Shown here: positions 1 to 7,196 of the stretch, piece by piece
How positions within the stretch are numbered: the stretch's first letter is position 1
Layout of the letters: every line of letters starts with the position of its first letter
Origin: Bacteroidia bacterium
GTDB taxonomy: Bacteria > Bacteroidota > Bacteroidia > Bacteroidales > CAJPTX01
Direction of reading: 5' to 3'
Assembly: GCA_905373625.1 (NCBI GenBank)
Contig: CAJPTS010000083.1
Span: 1 to 7,634, forward strand
DNA length: 7,634 nt
Position numbers and translations under genes: made by a program
The notes under the pieces: model-generated
The model's input: only the letters and a program-made list of their open reading frames with translations
Told to the model about the DNA's origin: nothing
The model's database searches: none

Positions 1-1768
1 GCCCTCGGGAGTTCGAGAACTGCTCCTTACGTACTGCATGGCGCAACTTGCGAAAAAGATATTGCGGATTTATGTATCCATTTGCCAGATGGATGTAGAA
101 ATTTTCAAGACAGGGGGTACTAAAAAGCGGCAAAATTCTTTTTAATACGTCTTCCGAATAATCGACGTCCAGTGCATTGAACATCTCCTGTATACGGTGT
201 CTCCCTCGCTCTTCGAGATCTTTTTCTTGTTTTTCTAGCGTCTGATTTATGAGGTTACGTGCTAACGGCGTCTGTGCGACCTCTTTCCAACCCTTTGTGG
301 GGTACTGCGAAGGCGCTCCTATAATTTCCACCTCATCGCCCGCTAAAAGCTTATAATCTAAGCTTGTAAGAATTCCATTGATACGTGCCCCGAGAGCGTG
401 ATCGCCTGTATTCTTATCCTTGAGGTAAGCAAAATCTAAAACGCACGATTCGCGGGGGACAATAAATTCTTTTCGCAGACGCGAGAGTCCCTCGTCATCC
501 TTCTCGGTCAATATTCGTTCGTAGACGGTAATTTTCTTGGAGAGGAGATCTGTGCCCAAATAAGCCATGAAGACCGATGAGGGCATAGCATAAGAAGAAA
601 CTAACGTAGATAAACTAGCCCCTATCTCTTCGAGCTGTCCACTACTATCCACATCGCTCTGTTGCTTGTAACGCCAATGCGATGCGCCCCCTCCCTCTGC
701 GATCTCATTCATACGCTCAGTTCGGATCTGTACTTCTACCCACTGCCCATTTTTATCCATGAGTGTGCAGTGGAGTGCCTCATAGCCGTTTACCTTCGGC
801 GTGGAGACCCAGTCCCGCGTACGCTCTCGTAATGCGGGGAAGTGATCTGTCAGAAGCATATAAATGAACCAACACTGCGTCTGTTCGGGGACGTCGGGGC
901 GTGGCTTAAAAATTATTCGGAGCGCGATTAGGTCATAAATCTCCTCAAAACGAATATGCTTCTGGGTTATCTTTTTATGGGTCGAATAGGGAGATTTCTC
1001 ACGACTCAAAAGAGTGTATTGTAAGCCAATTGGGGACAAAATGCGAGCTATACGCTCTTTAACATCGCGATGAACTGCTGCAAGCTTTTCACGGTGTTTG
1101 TCAAACAAGTTTTGTATCTCGCAATATTCGCTTGGGTTTATATAGCGGAAACTCAGATCCTCTAGCTCAGTTTTTAGGGCATAAAGTCCTAGACGTTCTG
1201 CGATCGGAACATAGAAATACATGGTCTCGCTCGCAATTTTCTGACGCTTATTTTGCGCTTGAAATTCGAGCGTCTGCATATTGTGCAAGCGATCGGCGAG
1301 TTTGATCAATATAATGCGAGGGTTGTCATTGATAGTCTGCGAGATGAGCTTACGGAAGTTGGCTGCTTGCGCGCTATCTTGGGTGTCGTTCAATACGTTG
1401 AGCTTCGTAACACCGTCTACAATCTGTACTAAACCAGGTGTTTCGGGGAAGCTTTGATTTATTTCATCCAGCGTCTTGGGCGAATCTTCTACCACATCAT
1501 GCAGAAGTGCCGCTAGTATCATCTGGAGGTCACCAGGATAAATCTGCGAGGCGTACTTAGCAACGATAATGGGGTGAATGATGTAGGGTTCGCCCGATTT
1601 CCGATACTGTTCGCCATGCGCTACTTTAGCAATGCCGTAAGCGCGATCTATCAGAGCACGTGCCTCTGGTACGCTCTCAAGTAGCTGCTGATTTTGCTCT
1701 AGGAGCTCGTCATAGAGCTTTGGCACATCAGCATCTGTATACAAGTGCAACGACCCGCTGGGAGGCAT
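1..1768 (-). CDS. rel: Bifunctional (p)ppGpp synthetase/hydrolase Rel (RelA/SpoT family), C-terminus cut by window edge
   Basis: Cytoplasmic stringent-response enzyme. The family makes (p)ppGpp from ATP and GDP/GTP and also hydrolyses it. I translated 589 codons by hand from ATG 1768 to the left edge without a stop. The N-terminal HD hydrolase is intact: PYIIHP with H65, HDVVED at 90-95, and KLADRLHNM at 156-164 with D159. The synthetase follows: SREKSPYS at 255-262 (usual GRxK, here SRxK), YDLIALR with D279, NGYEALH with Y329, and VEVQIRT with E345. The stretch R316-T-R-D319 fits the basic RxKD-type motif of bifunctional Rel rather than the acidic one of synthetase-only RelA. A divergent TGS domain spans about 413-483, and the helical region starts after it. 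The zinc-finger/RIS and ACT domains expected in a protein of about 730-760 residues lie outside the window. The start is 5 nt after the stop of the secreted-protein gene, which implies translational coupling. The family call is near certain; activity of both sites is inferred from motifs. Confidence 0.96.
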   Translation of the reverse strand, partial: MPPSGSLHLYTDADVPKLYDELLEQNQQLLESVPEARALIDRAYGIAKVAHGEQYRKSGEPYIIHPIIVAKYASQIYPGDLQMILAALLHDVVEDSPKTLDEINQSFPETPGLVQIVDGVTKLNVLNDTQDSAQAANFRKLISQTINDNPRIILIKLADRLHNMQTLEFQAQNKRQKIASETMYFYVPIAERLGLYALKTELEDLSFRYINPSEYCEIQNLFDKHREKLAAVHRDVKERIARILSPIGLQYTLLSREKSPYSTHKKITQKHIRFEEIYDLIALRIIFKPRPDVPEQTQCWFIYMLLTDHFPALRERTRDWVSTPKVNGYEALHCTLMDKNGQWVEVQIRTERMNEIAEGGGASHWRYKQQSDVDSSGQLEEIGASLSTLVSSYAMPSSVFMAYLGTDLLSKKITVYERILTEKDDEGLSRLRKEFIVPRESCVLDFAYLKDKNTGDHALGARINGILTSLDYKLLAGDEVEIIGAPSQYPTKGWKEVAQTPLARNLINQTLEKQEKDLEERGRHRIQEMFNALDVDYSEDVLKRILPLFSTPCLENFYIHLANGYINPQYLFRKLRHAVRKEQFSNSRG

Positions 1769-1775
1769 CTCCTTT
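1769..1775 (-). promoter_or_regulatory. Shine-Dalgarno-like AAAGGAG abutting the rel start
   Basis: On the minus strand the sequence reads TAAAGGAGATG. The TAA is the stop of the upstream secreted-protein gene, AAAGGAG is a strong Shine-Dalgarno match, and ATG is the rel start. The spacer between GGAG and ATG is zero, too short for normal use. No better in-frame start is seen: the next candidates are TTG codons 7 and 9 and GTG codon 15, none with a well-spaced purine run. Reinitiation by ribosomes finishing the upstream gene is the simplest explanation (inference). Confidence 0.55.
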
Positions 1776-3396
1776 AACGTGTAGGATACACAACCATAAA
1801 CGACCCCGTACGCACCTGCCGCCCACGTTCTGCAAAGAAGAACTCTATTCGGTAAATATATGCCCCCTCAGGAGCAAACGTGCCGTCGCGCAACTTTCCG
1901 TTCCACCCCTTTCCTTCGCCTGTATAAATAAGCTCGCCAGCCCGATTGTAGATGAACATCTTGTAGTTCGAATCATACGTAGTAAGAGGTGCGAATACGC
2001 TCCGTGCTAATTTATTGCCCGTTGCCGCCGTCTCGAGGGGTGAGATCGCGGTGGGGAGCTCGATCTTAGAGTCTGCTTGCGTACAGTGAGGAGCAGAAAT
2101 ACTTACACGTTTCGTGCTATTATCTGTGGTCAACTCATAGGCTATCACCTGATAGCAGAATTCGTTTTTAACGCCCTGCCCCTCGAGCTCTGTGAGATCG
2201 TCTGTATAACGAAGTTCCGAACCTCCGTGTACAATAGCTACTTCTAAGTCCTCCACTCCCGTGGGCTTGGTAATGATTCTATGCACGCGGTACTCAGCTC
2301 TATTCCCTTCCTCGACCTCGAGCTGATCCCAAGTCACAATATTATTTCTTCCACGGCTTGAGACGCGCACTATGATACTATTACTCTTTTGCGACCTGTC
2401 TACTTCGGCATCGCATTCATCCATAGCTATGATGGAGTAAAAGCGTTTGCGTCCCTGTATCTGATCAGGATCAACGTCGTCAATCAATTCGCGAGTCGTA
2501 GGGTCAGTAAATCGTAAAATCTCTACGGCTTCTAATTTACCCTCAGCTTCGTCAAAAACATTCTGACGTACCAAACGGAAATAGGCGGGCGCGCTATTCA
2601 AATTCATCTTTAATGTGATACGATTCTGACGCGGACTACTGATTATTGAGTCCAAAAGGATCGTAGAGGGGATATACTGCTTTCGAGTAACAACCTCGCA
2701 CATATTGGAACGAGTAACATCGGTCGTCCCCGTACGACGGGCCTCGACGAAGATATACCAAGTCTTATCTTGCCCCGAGTCAAACTCATACTCCCATACA
2801 TTTCCTTTAAGAGTAGCAAATTCGGCCAATGAGCTCCATAGTTGGCGATCGCCTGCTCGAACAACGTAATTTTCAATTTCGTTGTTCCAGCCCTTATACT
2901 GTGTCCACTTCATACGGATCTTGTTGCGACAGGGTACGTACTCTACTTCCAGATGTATGGTGACGTGCGGATCTGTCATCTTGCTAGGCTTATTATTGTC
3001 AGGACCTACAGACGCCATTCTGTAACAAACAACACCATCTTTAGCATTAGCGTTGTCATCCTTCCACGAGAACTGCGTGGGGGACGCCGTATACACCAAT
3101 GTCCATGTAGTGTCCTTGGTGGAATTATTGATAATCCCCCTGTATATCAGATAACCCTGTGGTATAGGATTATTAGGGCTAGCTGTAGGGGCTTCCCACG
3201 TCAAAGTCGTTTTACCCGTATTAGGTTCTACGGTCACGACTTTAAAATTCGGTGGAAGAGGGCGCTCATCCCATAGAGGATTTCCTCCGCCCCCTTGTCC
3301 CATACAGTGCATAGGGAGTATTACTATTAAATATAATAAAGACACTATCACCGCATTGTGTAGCACGAGCCTTCCATTTACAAACTTCTTCAGCAT
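1774..3396 (-). CDS. Secreted Fn3-like repeat protein with gliding-motility/T9SS type B-like C-terminal domain
   Basis: Predicted exported or surface protein of 540 residues; no specific function recognised. A basic start (MLKKFVNGR) precedes a hydrophobic segment at about 10-29, and likely signal peptidase I cleavage follows G33, leaving a mature start Q34-GGGG. Four beta-rich units resembling fibronectin type III domains follow at roughly 48-145, 146-240, 241-345 and 346-445, with repeated patterns such as TTLTWEAP, KIRMKWTQY and NNIVTWDQL. The last 75 residues (466-540) resemble the CHU_C/gliding motility-associated C-terminal domain: IYNRAGELIY at 482-491, GWNG at 497-500, PEGAYIYRI at 509-517. 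In known proteins this domain serves as a type B signal for the type IX secretion system. The usual FTPNGDGxND opening is degenerate here. I chose ATG 3396 over GTG 3408 because GAGG lies 6 nt before the ATG and overlaps the GTG. It follows the M16 pair by 86 nt and lies 5 nt before rel. Confidence 0.85.
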   Translation of the reverse strand: MLKKFVNGRLVLHNAVIVSLLYLIVILPMHCMGQGGGGNPLWDERPLPPNFKVVTVEPNTGKTTLTWEAPTASPNNPIPQGYLIYRGIINNSTKDTTWTLVYTASPTQFSWKDDNANAKDGVVCYRMASVGPDNNKPSKMTDPHVTIHLEVEYVPCRNKIRMKWTQYKGWNNEIENYVVRAGDRQLWSSLAEFATLKGNVWEYEFDSGQDKTWYIFVEARRTGTTDVTRSNMCEVVTRKQYIPSTILLDSIISSPRQNRITLKMNLNSAPAYFRLVRQNVFDEAEGKLEAVEILRFTDPTTRELIDDVDPDQIQGRKRFYSIIAMDECDAEVDRSQKSNSIIVRVSSRGRNNIVTWDQLEVEEGNRAEYRVHRIITKPTGVEDLEVAIVHGGSELRYTDDLTELEGQGVKNEFCYQVIAYELTTDNSTKRVSISAPHCTQADSKIELPTAISPLETAATGNKLARSVFAPLTTYDSNYKMFIYNRAGELIYTGEGKGWNGKLRDGTFAPEGAYIYRIEFFFAERGRQVRTGSFMVVYPTR

Positions 3397-3402
3397 TTTG
3401 TA

Positions 3403-3406
3403 CCTC
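3403..3406 (-). promoter_or_regulatory. Ribosome binding site deciding the start of the secreted Fn3-like protein
   Basis: GAGG on the minus strand is followed by the 6-nt spacer TACAAA and then ATG at 3396. The upstream in-frame GTG at 3408 would place this motif inside the coding region and has no comparable motif of its own, so the ATG start is preferred. Confidence 0.5.
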
Positions 3407-3430
3407 ACTCTATAAGCTTCAGACCTTTAT

Positions 3431-3459
3431 AATAAAACCTCTCCTAACACGGCGAGGTT
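3431..3459 (-). terminator. Weak intrinsic terminator or attenuator candidate between the M16 pair and the secreted-protein gene
   Basis: On the minus strand AACCTC pairs with GAGGTT, and inside it CC pairs with GG around the loop GTGTTA, with one G-A mismatch between the two stem parts. The stem runs directly into TTATTATAA, a broken U-rich tract. The stem is short and the U-tract interrupted, so partial read-through is likely. It begins 24 nt after the stop of the second M16 gene. Because no promoter motif is visible downstream of it, it may lower rather than stop transcription of the secreted protein and rel (inference). Confidence 0.35.
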
Positions 3460-3482
3460 ACATTTCATTGTTAGAATTAGTT

Positions 3483-4799
3483 CTAAGGATGCGGTAATGG
3501 CCATTGCAAAGTATTTACGACCTCTTCTTGTCCAGCCACGCTCAATAGGAAACGCTCTGGCTGCAACCACTTCTGCGCAATGGCAACAATTGCGTCGGCA
3601 TCTACTCTGCTAATCGCTTCTATTCTTTTACGCGTCTTTTCATACCACGCTTCAATTGGGGCAGCATAAATAAACATAGTTGCCGAGGCATTCCAGACGC
3701 CATCAAGTGCTTGCATCGCATCGCCGAAGAGTTGCCCCCTCAATACATCTAATTCTTGCTCCGAGGCGGGATTCGTTACCATTCGGCACAACTCATTTCG
3801 GATCTCTTCAATTGCTTTAGCCGCATAGGGGTTACCTACGTTAGTGCGAATGGAGATCCGTCCCGTATCGTACAGGAACGCCATCTTAGAATGAATTCCG
3901 TACGTATACCCCTTATCCTCGCGTAAGTTCTGCATTAGTCGGCTACTGAATACGCCTCCTAAAAGGGCAATGGCTATGCGTAAGTCATACTCGCCTTCAA
4001 AAGGATGACGCGGCAATAAACACCCCATATACATAGAGACCTGTGTACCCGAAGGCACTGTACTACGTACAATTCCCGTCTCGGGGTGCAATACTCCGTA
4101 GTGTAACGAGGCTTCATTTTTTGTAAAACCCCACGATGTAAGAGTGGCAATTAAATCAGCCTCTTGTTCCTTTTCTAAGCCCCCTGTAACTATCACAGCA
4201 GGGCTATTCTTCACAATATTTTCTTGCCAATAGTGCAGTACTTGGTCTAGGGTAAGACTTTCGTATAGCTCAGGCTGAATCAACTCGCCATAAAAGTGTT
4301 CCTTACCATATAGCGATTGGCGAAAAGCACGTGCCGCCAAATAGGCGGGATCTTCGAGATTTATTGCGAAATCGGTCTTACTCTCCTCAATCCACTGCGT
4401 GAGGTCGTCTTGTGCCATACGCGGTGTAAAGAGTATTTCATGAAGCAATGCCAATGCGGCGTCGAGATTCCGTATCGAGGTACGCAGACTCACCTCATTG
4501 TAATCAACATTGGCGCTTGTATGTACGCGTACGCCGAGTACTTCTAATGCGTAAAAAAGCTCTTCTTCTGTCTTTGTCTTCGAGCCACGGAGAAGCATTT
4601 CCATGGCAGCGCGCCCTACTAACTGATTCCTGCCTACCGCATCAATACGCGGAAAGATGAGACGAAGCCCTAGCACCGCGGAGTCCGAATCTAAGAAGAA
4701 TGTGAAAGGAATGCCCTTTTCCTGCTTGGTTAGACACGGAGGTAATGCTATTTTTTTCTCCCAGTGTAAAGCAGGTGCAATCGTTCTATCAAGCGTCAT
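3483..4799 (-). CDS. M16B peptidase-like protein, non-catalytic subunit
   Basis: Insulinase/processing-protease family (M16) protein of 438 residues with no signal peptide, so probably cytoplasmic. It has the two-lobe M16B layout. In the N-terminal lobe the zinc motif HxxEH is lost: the matching stretch reads AAMEM at about 64-68, with both histidines replaced. The C-terminal lobe keeps the conserved arginine-tyrosine pair that helps bind and orient substrate: LREDKGYTY at 292-300, with R293 and Y300. This is the signature of the partner subunit in bacterial heterodimeric M16B peptidases and of alpha-MPP-like proteins. The gene directly follows the zinc-containing subunit: TGA stop, two A residues, then ATG 4799. 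The TTG at 4805 also opens the frame, but GGGAG lies 9 nt before the ATG and only 3 nt before the TTG, so ATG is preferred. The natural substrate is unknown. Confidence 0.9.
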   Translation of the reverse strand: MTLDRTIAPALHWEKKIALPPCLTKQEKGIPFTFFLDSDSAVLGLRLIFPRIDAVGRNQLVGRAAMEMLLRGSKTKTEEELFYALEVLGVRVHTSANVDYNEVSLRTSIRNLDAALALLHEILFTPRMAQDDLTQWIEESKTDFAINLEDPAYLAARAFRQSLYGKEHFYGELIQPELYESLTLDQVLHYWQENIVKNSPAVIVTGGLEKEQEADLIATLTSWGFTKNEASLHYGVLHPETGIVRSTVPSGTQVSMYMGCLLPRHPFEGEYDLRIAIALLGGVFSSRLMQNLREDKGYTYGIHSKMAFLYDTGRISIRTNVGNPYAAKAIEEIRNELCRMVTNPASEQELDVLRGQLFGDAMQALDGVWNASATMFIYAAPIEAWYEKTRKRIEAISRVDADAIVAIAQKWLQPERFLLSVAGQEEVVNTLQWPLPHP

Positions 4800-4801
4800 T
4801 T

Positions 4802-6046
4802 TCAAGCTCTCCCTTCTTGTTTAGCGCGATAATACAACGTACGGCAATTTTCTCTTGTGAAGGTCGCATTTGCACACTCCTCAAGCATTTGGGTTGTAAT
4901 CTTGGCTCTTTCCTGCACACGGGAGTTGACCGCGGAAGCGTCTCCGTAAAGTTCATATTCGGCTAATAGCTCAGCACGACGTGCAGTCCGTATTTCTTGG
5001 TAGAGAGCATCGGTCTCGAAAAGATTTTGAACACGCAGCAATTCTTCGGCAGATATGTGTGCAAGGCGTGCTAGTTCTTTCCACACGGCTTCTTCAGCCT
5101 CTTGTAGCGAGACACCTTCCATCAGCATCCCTGTAATAACCACCAAGCCTGTCTCTATCGTGCCGTCAACCGACGCATCTACCGAGCTAAAGAGTCCTTG
5201 TTTGCGAACCAATTCGGCATTAAAGCGTCCGCCACGTCCCAGACTCAATATATCAGTCAGCATATCGTAAAGCACATAGTCTTTGTGGCGACGCCCAGGC
5301 ATTTGAAAGGACATATAAAGTAAACTTGTCGGCACATCGCGTTCCACTTCTTCGCGCACATATTCAGTGCGACGCGGTTCTTCTGGCAACAAACGCGGGC
5401 TTTTCGCAGGGCTAGGAATGGGAGCAAACCACTTATCGCACAAAGTACGTACTTGCTCAGTTGTTATGCCGCCCGAGAGTACCAAAATAGCATTGGCGGG
5501 ATAGTAATGAGCAGCAAAAAAGGCGCGCACATCCTCCATGGTAGCACGTTCGATCTGCTCAACATTTCTCCCTATCGTAGGCCAACGGTAGGGGTGTTGT
5601 TTATAGTTCAGTGCCTGTACCAAATGATAAATATCGCCATAGGGGGCATTTAAGTAATGCTCCTTAAACTCCTCAATTACTACACTACGTTGCACTTCTA
5701 AACTTTTGGGAGTAAAAGCCAACGAAAGCATACGGTCGCTCTCCAGCCAAAAAGCCGTCTCAATATTTACTGCGGGGAGTGTACAATAATAACACGTGAG
5801 GTCGCAGGTCGTATAAGCATTGTTACTACCCCCAGCCAGTTGTAATGCTTCGTCAAAATTAGCAATATGCAAACTCCCGCCGAACATCAGATGTTCAAAA
5901 AGATGGGCAAAGCCTGTATGCTCTTCGTCCTCGTCCTTAGAGCCCACATCATATAGAACCACCATGGACACCAGAGGGGTACTCATGTCAGTATTTACCA
6001 ATACTTTCAGTCCATTAGCGAGGACAAAACGGTCAAAAGCAATCAT
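4802..6046 (-). CDS. M16B zinc metallopeptidase, catalytic subunit
   Basis: Zinc-dependent peptidase of the M16 (pitrilysin/insulinase/MPP) family, 414 residues, no signal peptide, expected to cleave peptides in the cytoplasm. The inverted zinc motif HLFEH is at 48-52 (ligands H48 and H52, catalytic base E51). The third ligand is a glutamate in VVIEEF, E125 or E126. The usual companion segments are present: FGGS after the motif, NNAYTT at 75-80, LESDRM at 101-106 and PYRWPTIG at 152-159. The C-terminal lobe reads LVRKQGLFSS at 279-288, where the arginine and tyrosine of the usual LRExxGxxY are replaced (V280 and S287 by alignment). It therefore lacks the part that the neighbouring subunit supplies. 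The start ATG 6046 has an in-frame TAA 18 nt upstream and no clear Shine-Dalgarno, which is common in Bacteroidota. It follows the oxidoreductase gene by 56 nt, with no promoter motif seen in that gap. Confidence 0.94.
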   Translation of the reverse strand: MIAFDRFVLANGLKVLVNTDMSTPLVSMVVLYDVGSKDEDEEHTGFAHLFEHLMFGGSLHIANFDEALQLAGGSNNAYTTCDLTCYYCTLPAVNIETAFWLESDRMLSLAFTPKSLEVQRSVVIEEFKEHYLNAPYGDIYHLVQALNYKQHPYRWPTIGRNVEQIERATMEDVRAFFAAHYYPANAILVLSGGITTEQVRTLCDKWFAPIPSPAKSPRLLPEEPRRTEYVREEVERDVPTSLLYMSFQMPGRRHKDYVLYDMLTDILSLGRGGRFNAELVRKQGLFSSVDASVDGTIETGLVVITGMLMEGVSLQEAEEAVWKELARLAHISAEELLRVQNLFETDALYQEIRTARRAELLAEYELYGDASAVNSRVQERAKITTQMLEECANATFTRENCRTLYYRAKQEGRA

Positions 6047-6102
6047 GAGCGAGATTATTGCGATTAAAGCGGCGTGGAACAGAGCTTATAACGTCATAGA
6101 GG

Positions 6103-7056
6103 TTATTCCAACGTAGTTTGTAGGCGACGTACGGCGTCTGTATAGTTTGTTACGAGCTTTTCCATGATGGAGTGCACGTTCATCACTTCAGTAAACGTTC
6201 CAGCAATCTGACCGATTTCGAGCTCGCCGTGCTCCAAATCTCCTTCCATCATCCCGCGCCTACTGCGTCCCGTCCCGATGTGAGCACGTTGTTCTTCTAC
6301 CGTAGCGCCACTACGCTCCAGCTCTTGCAACTGATCAGAGAATGTATTTCGTACCACGCGCGTCGGTCCCCACCCATGGGAGGTCAGTACAGTGCCTATA
6401 GCGCCAACTTTCAATAGATGCGCCTTAAAAATATCACTAGCCGAAGACTCTACGCTACACGCAAAGCGGCTTCCCATTTGTATACCGTCAGCCCCCAGTG
6501 CTATTGCTGCCGCAAGCCCTCGTCCCCCCATATAGCCTCCTGCCGAGACCAAGGGTAAAGAGGTTGAACCAGCGAGTAGCTGCGTTAATACGAGCGTAGT
6601 AATCTCGTCTAGACCGTTGTGTCCGCCAGCTTCTACCCCTTCGCAAACGATAAAATCGACACCAGCCGTTTCCGCTTTCTGAGCAAACTTCGTATTCGCC
6701 ACAACGTGCCCTACTTTTATACCCAATTCGTGTGCGCGTCCTGTCCATGCAGCAGGCGAACCAGCCGATGTAACAAGTACAGGAACGCGTTCGCTAAGAC
6801 AAATCTCCATACACTCCTCGGCACGCGAGAAGAGTAAGGGTACATTTACGCCAAAAGGCTTATCTGTCGCCTCACGGACTTTTGCGATTTGTTCTTTTAG
6901 GAATTCCCCCGTCATAGATCCTGCACCGAGGACTCCGAGCCCGCCATTCTTAGATACGGCACTCGCCAAACGCCAACCACTACACCAGATCATGCCGCCC
7001 TGAATGACAGGGTATTCGATCCCCAGAAGCTGGCACAATTTATTGTTTGAAAACAT
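6103..7056 (-). CDS. FMN-dependent nitronate monooxygenase / FabK-like enoyl-ACP reductase family protein
   Basis: Flavin-dependent TIM-barrel enzyme of 317 residues, the usual family length. Members either oxidise nitronates (nitronate monooxygenase, formerly 2-nitropropane dioxygenase) or reduce enoyl-ACP in fatty acid synthesis (FabK). Sequence alone does not separate the two here. Visible motifs: YPVIQGGM at 15-22 with the FMN-contacting QGGM, GGLGVLGAG at 38-46, KPFGVNVPL at 66-74, VEAGGHNG at 141-148 with the conserved H146, SAGGYMGGRG at 171-180 and GADGIQMGSRF at 188-198 (phosphate binding), and GELEIGQIAG at 277-286. The frame is open to 7191, but the extra 45 residues match nothing in the family. 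ATG 7056 is preceded by AAAGG with a 7-nt spacer, so the shorter form is chosen. A -7 promoter element lies 71 nt upstream. It is probably the first gene of the downstream operon. Confidence 0.92.
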   Translation of the reverse strand: MFSNNKLCQLLGIEYPVIQGGMIWCSGWRLASAVSKNGGLGVLGAGSMTGEFLKEQIAKVREATDKPFGVNVPLLFSRAEECMEICLSERVPVLVTSAGSPAAWTGRAHELGIKVGHVVANTKFAQKAETAGVDFIVCEGVEAGGHNGLDEITTLVLTQLLAGSTSLPLVSAGGYMGGRGLAAAIALGADGIQMGSRFACSVESSASDIFKAHLLKVGAIGTVLTSHGWGPTRVVRNTFSDQLQELERSGATVEEQRAHIGTGRSRRGMMEGDLEHGELEIGQIAGTFTEVMNVHSIMEKLVTNYTDAVRRLQTTLE

Positions 7057-7060
7057 CTCT

Positions 7061-7082
7061 TCGCCTTTAATTATAGAGGCGA
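7061..7082 (-). promoter_or_regulatory. Leader hairpin enclosing the oxidoreductase ribosome binding site
   Basis: In the minus-strand leader TCGCCT (7082-7077) pairs perfectly with AGGCGA (7066-7061) around a 10-nt A/T-rich loop. The right arm and loop edge contain the Shine-Dalgarno AAAGG (7068-7064), 7 nt before ATG 7056. Pairing would partly hide the ribosome site. The stem is only 6 bp, so any control role is speculative. Confidence 0.3.
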
Positions 7083-7126
7083 GAAAATACCACACCACCG
7101 ACGTTGTGCGTAAACTCCCCTCCTCA

Positions 7127-7134
7127 CAAATATA
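7127..7134 (-). promoter_or_regulatory. Bacteroidota-type -7 promoter element of the five-gene unit
   Basis: The minus strand reads TATATTTG, an exact fit to the -7 consensus TAnnTTTG used by the Bacteroidota primary sigma factor. It lies 71 nt upstream of ATG 7056, giving a leader of roughly 60-65 nt, and downstream of the chemotaxis-gene terminator, where a new promoter is needed. A clear -33 TTTG at the expected distance was not found, so the promoter may be moderate or activator-dependent. No comparable match was seen in the three other gaps to its left. Confidence 0.5.
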
Positions 7135-7196
7135 CGTACAATTATGTTTTTTCGTATTTGCCGATGGTGACTCTCCGTACCCAAATGGCATTAGAC

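Noticed and set aside
1660..2010. Plus-strand open frame of 116 codons across the rel/secreted-protein junction
   Set aside because: It lies antisense to two well-supported genes and its translation shows no recognisable domain or sensible composition.
2842..3276. Plus-strand open frame of 144 codons inside the secreted-protein gene
   Set aside because: It is fully antisense to a gene with a signal peptide and a recognisable C-terminal domain, and no promoter or ribosome site supports it.
3298..3310. Lipoprotein reading of the secreted protein (cysteine near the end of the signal segment)
   Set aside because: The residues before the cysteine are Pro-Met-His, which does not fit a lipobox. 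Cleavage after the following Met-Gly with Gln as first mature residue fits better.
3397..3408. GTG start four codons upstream for the secreted protein
   Set aside because: The GTG overlaps the GAGG ribosome site that serves ATG 3396, and the ATG start gives an equally good signal peptide.
4800..4805. TTG start giving a 4805 origin for the second M16 subunit
   Set aside because: The rare TTG overlaps the upstream TGA and sits only 3 nt from GGGAG, whereas ATG 4799 is at a normal distance.
6488..6748. Minus-strand 86-codon frame within the oxidoreductase gene
   Set aside because: It is an out-of-frame shadow with an arginine/glycine-rich translation, inside the conserved FMN-binding region of the true frame.
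7057..7191. 45-residue N-terminal extension of the oxidoreductase frame
   Set aside because: It has no family match, spans the -7 element and leader, and ATG 7056 has a well-placed AAAGG Shine-Dalgarno and gives the normal family start just before the conserved YPVIQGGM.
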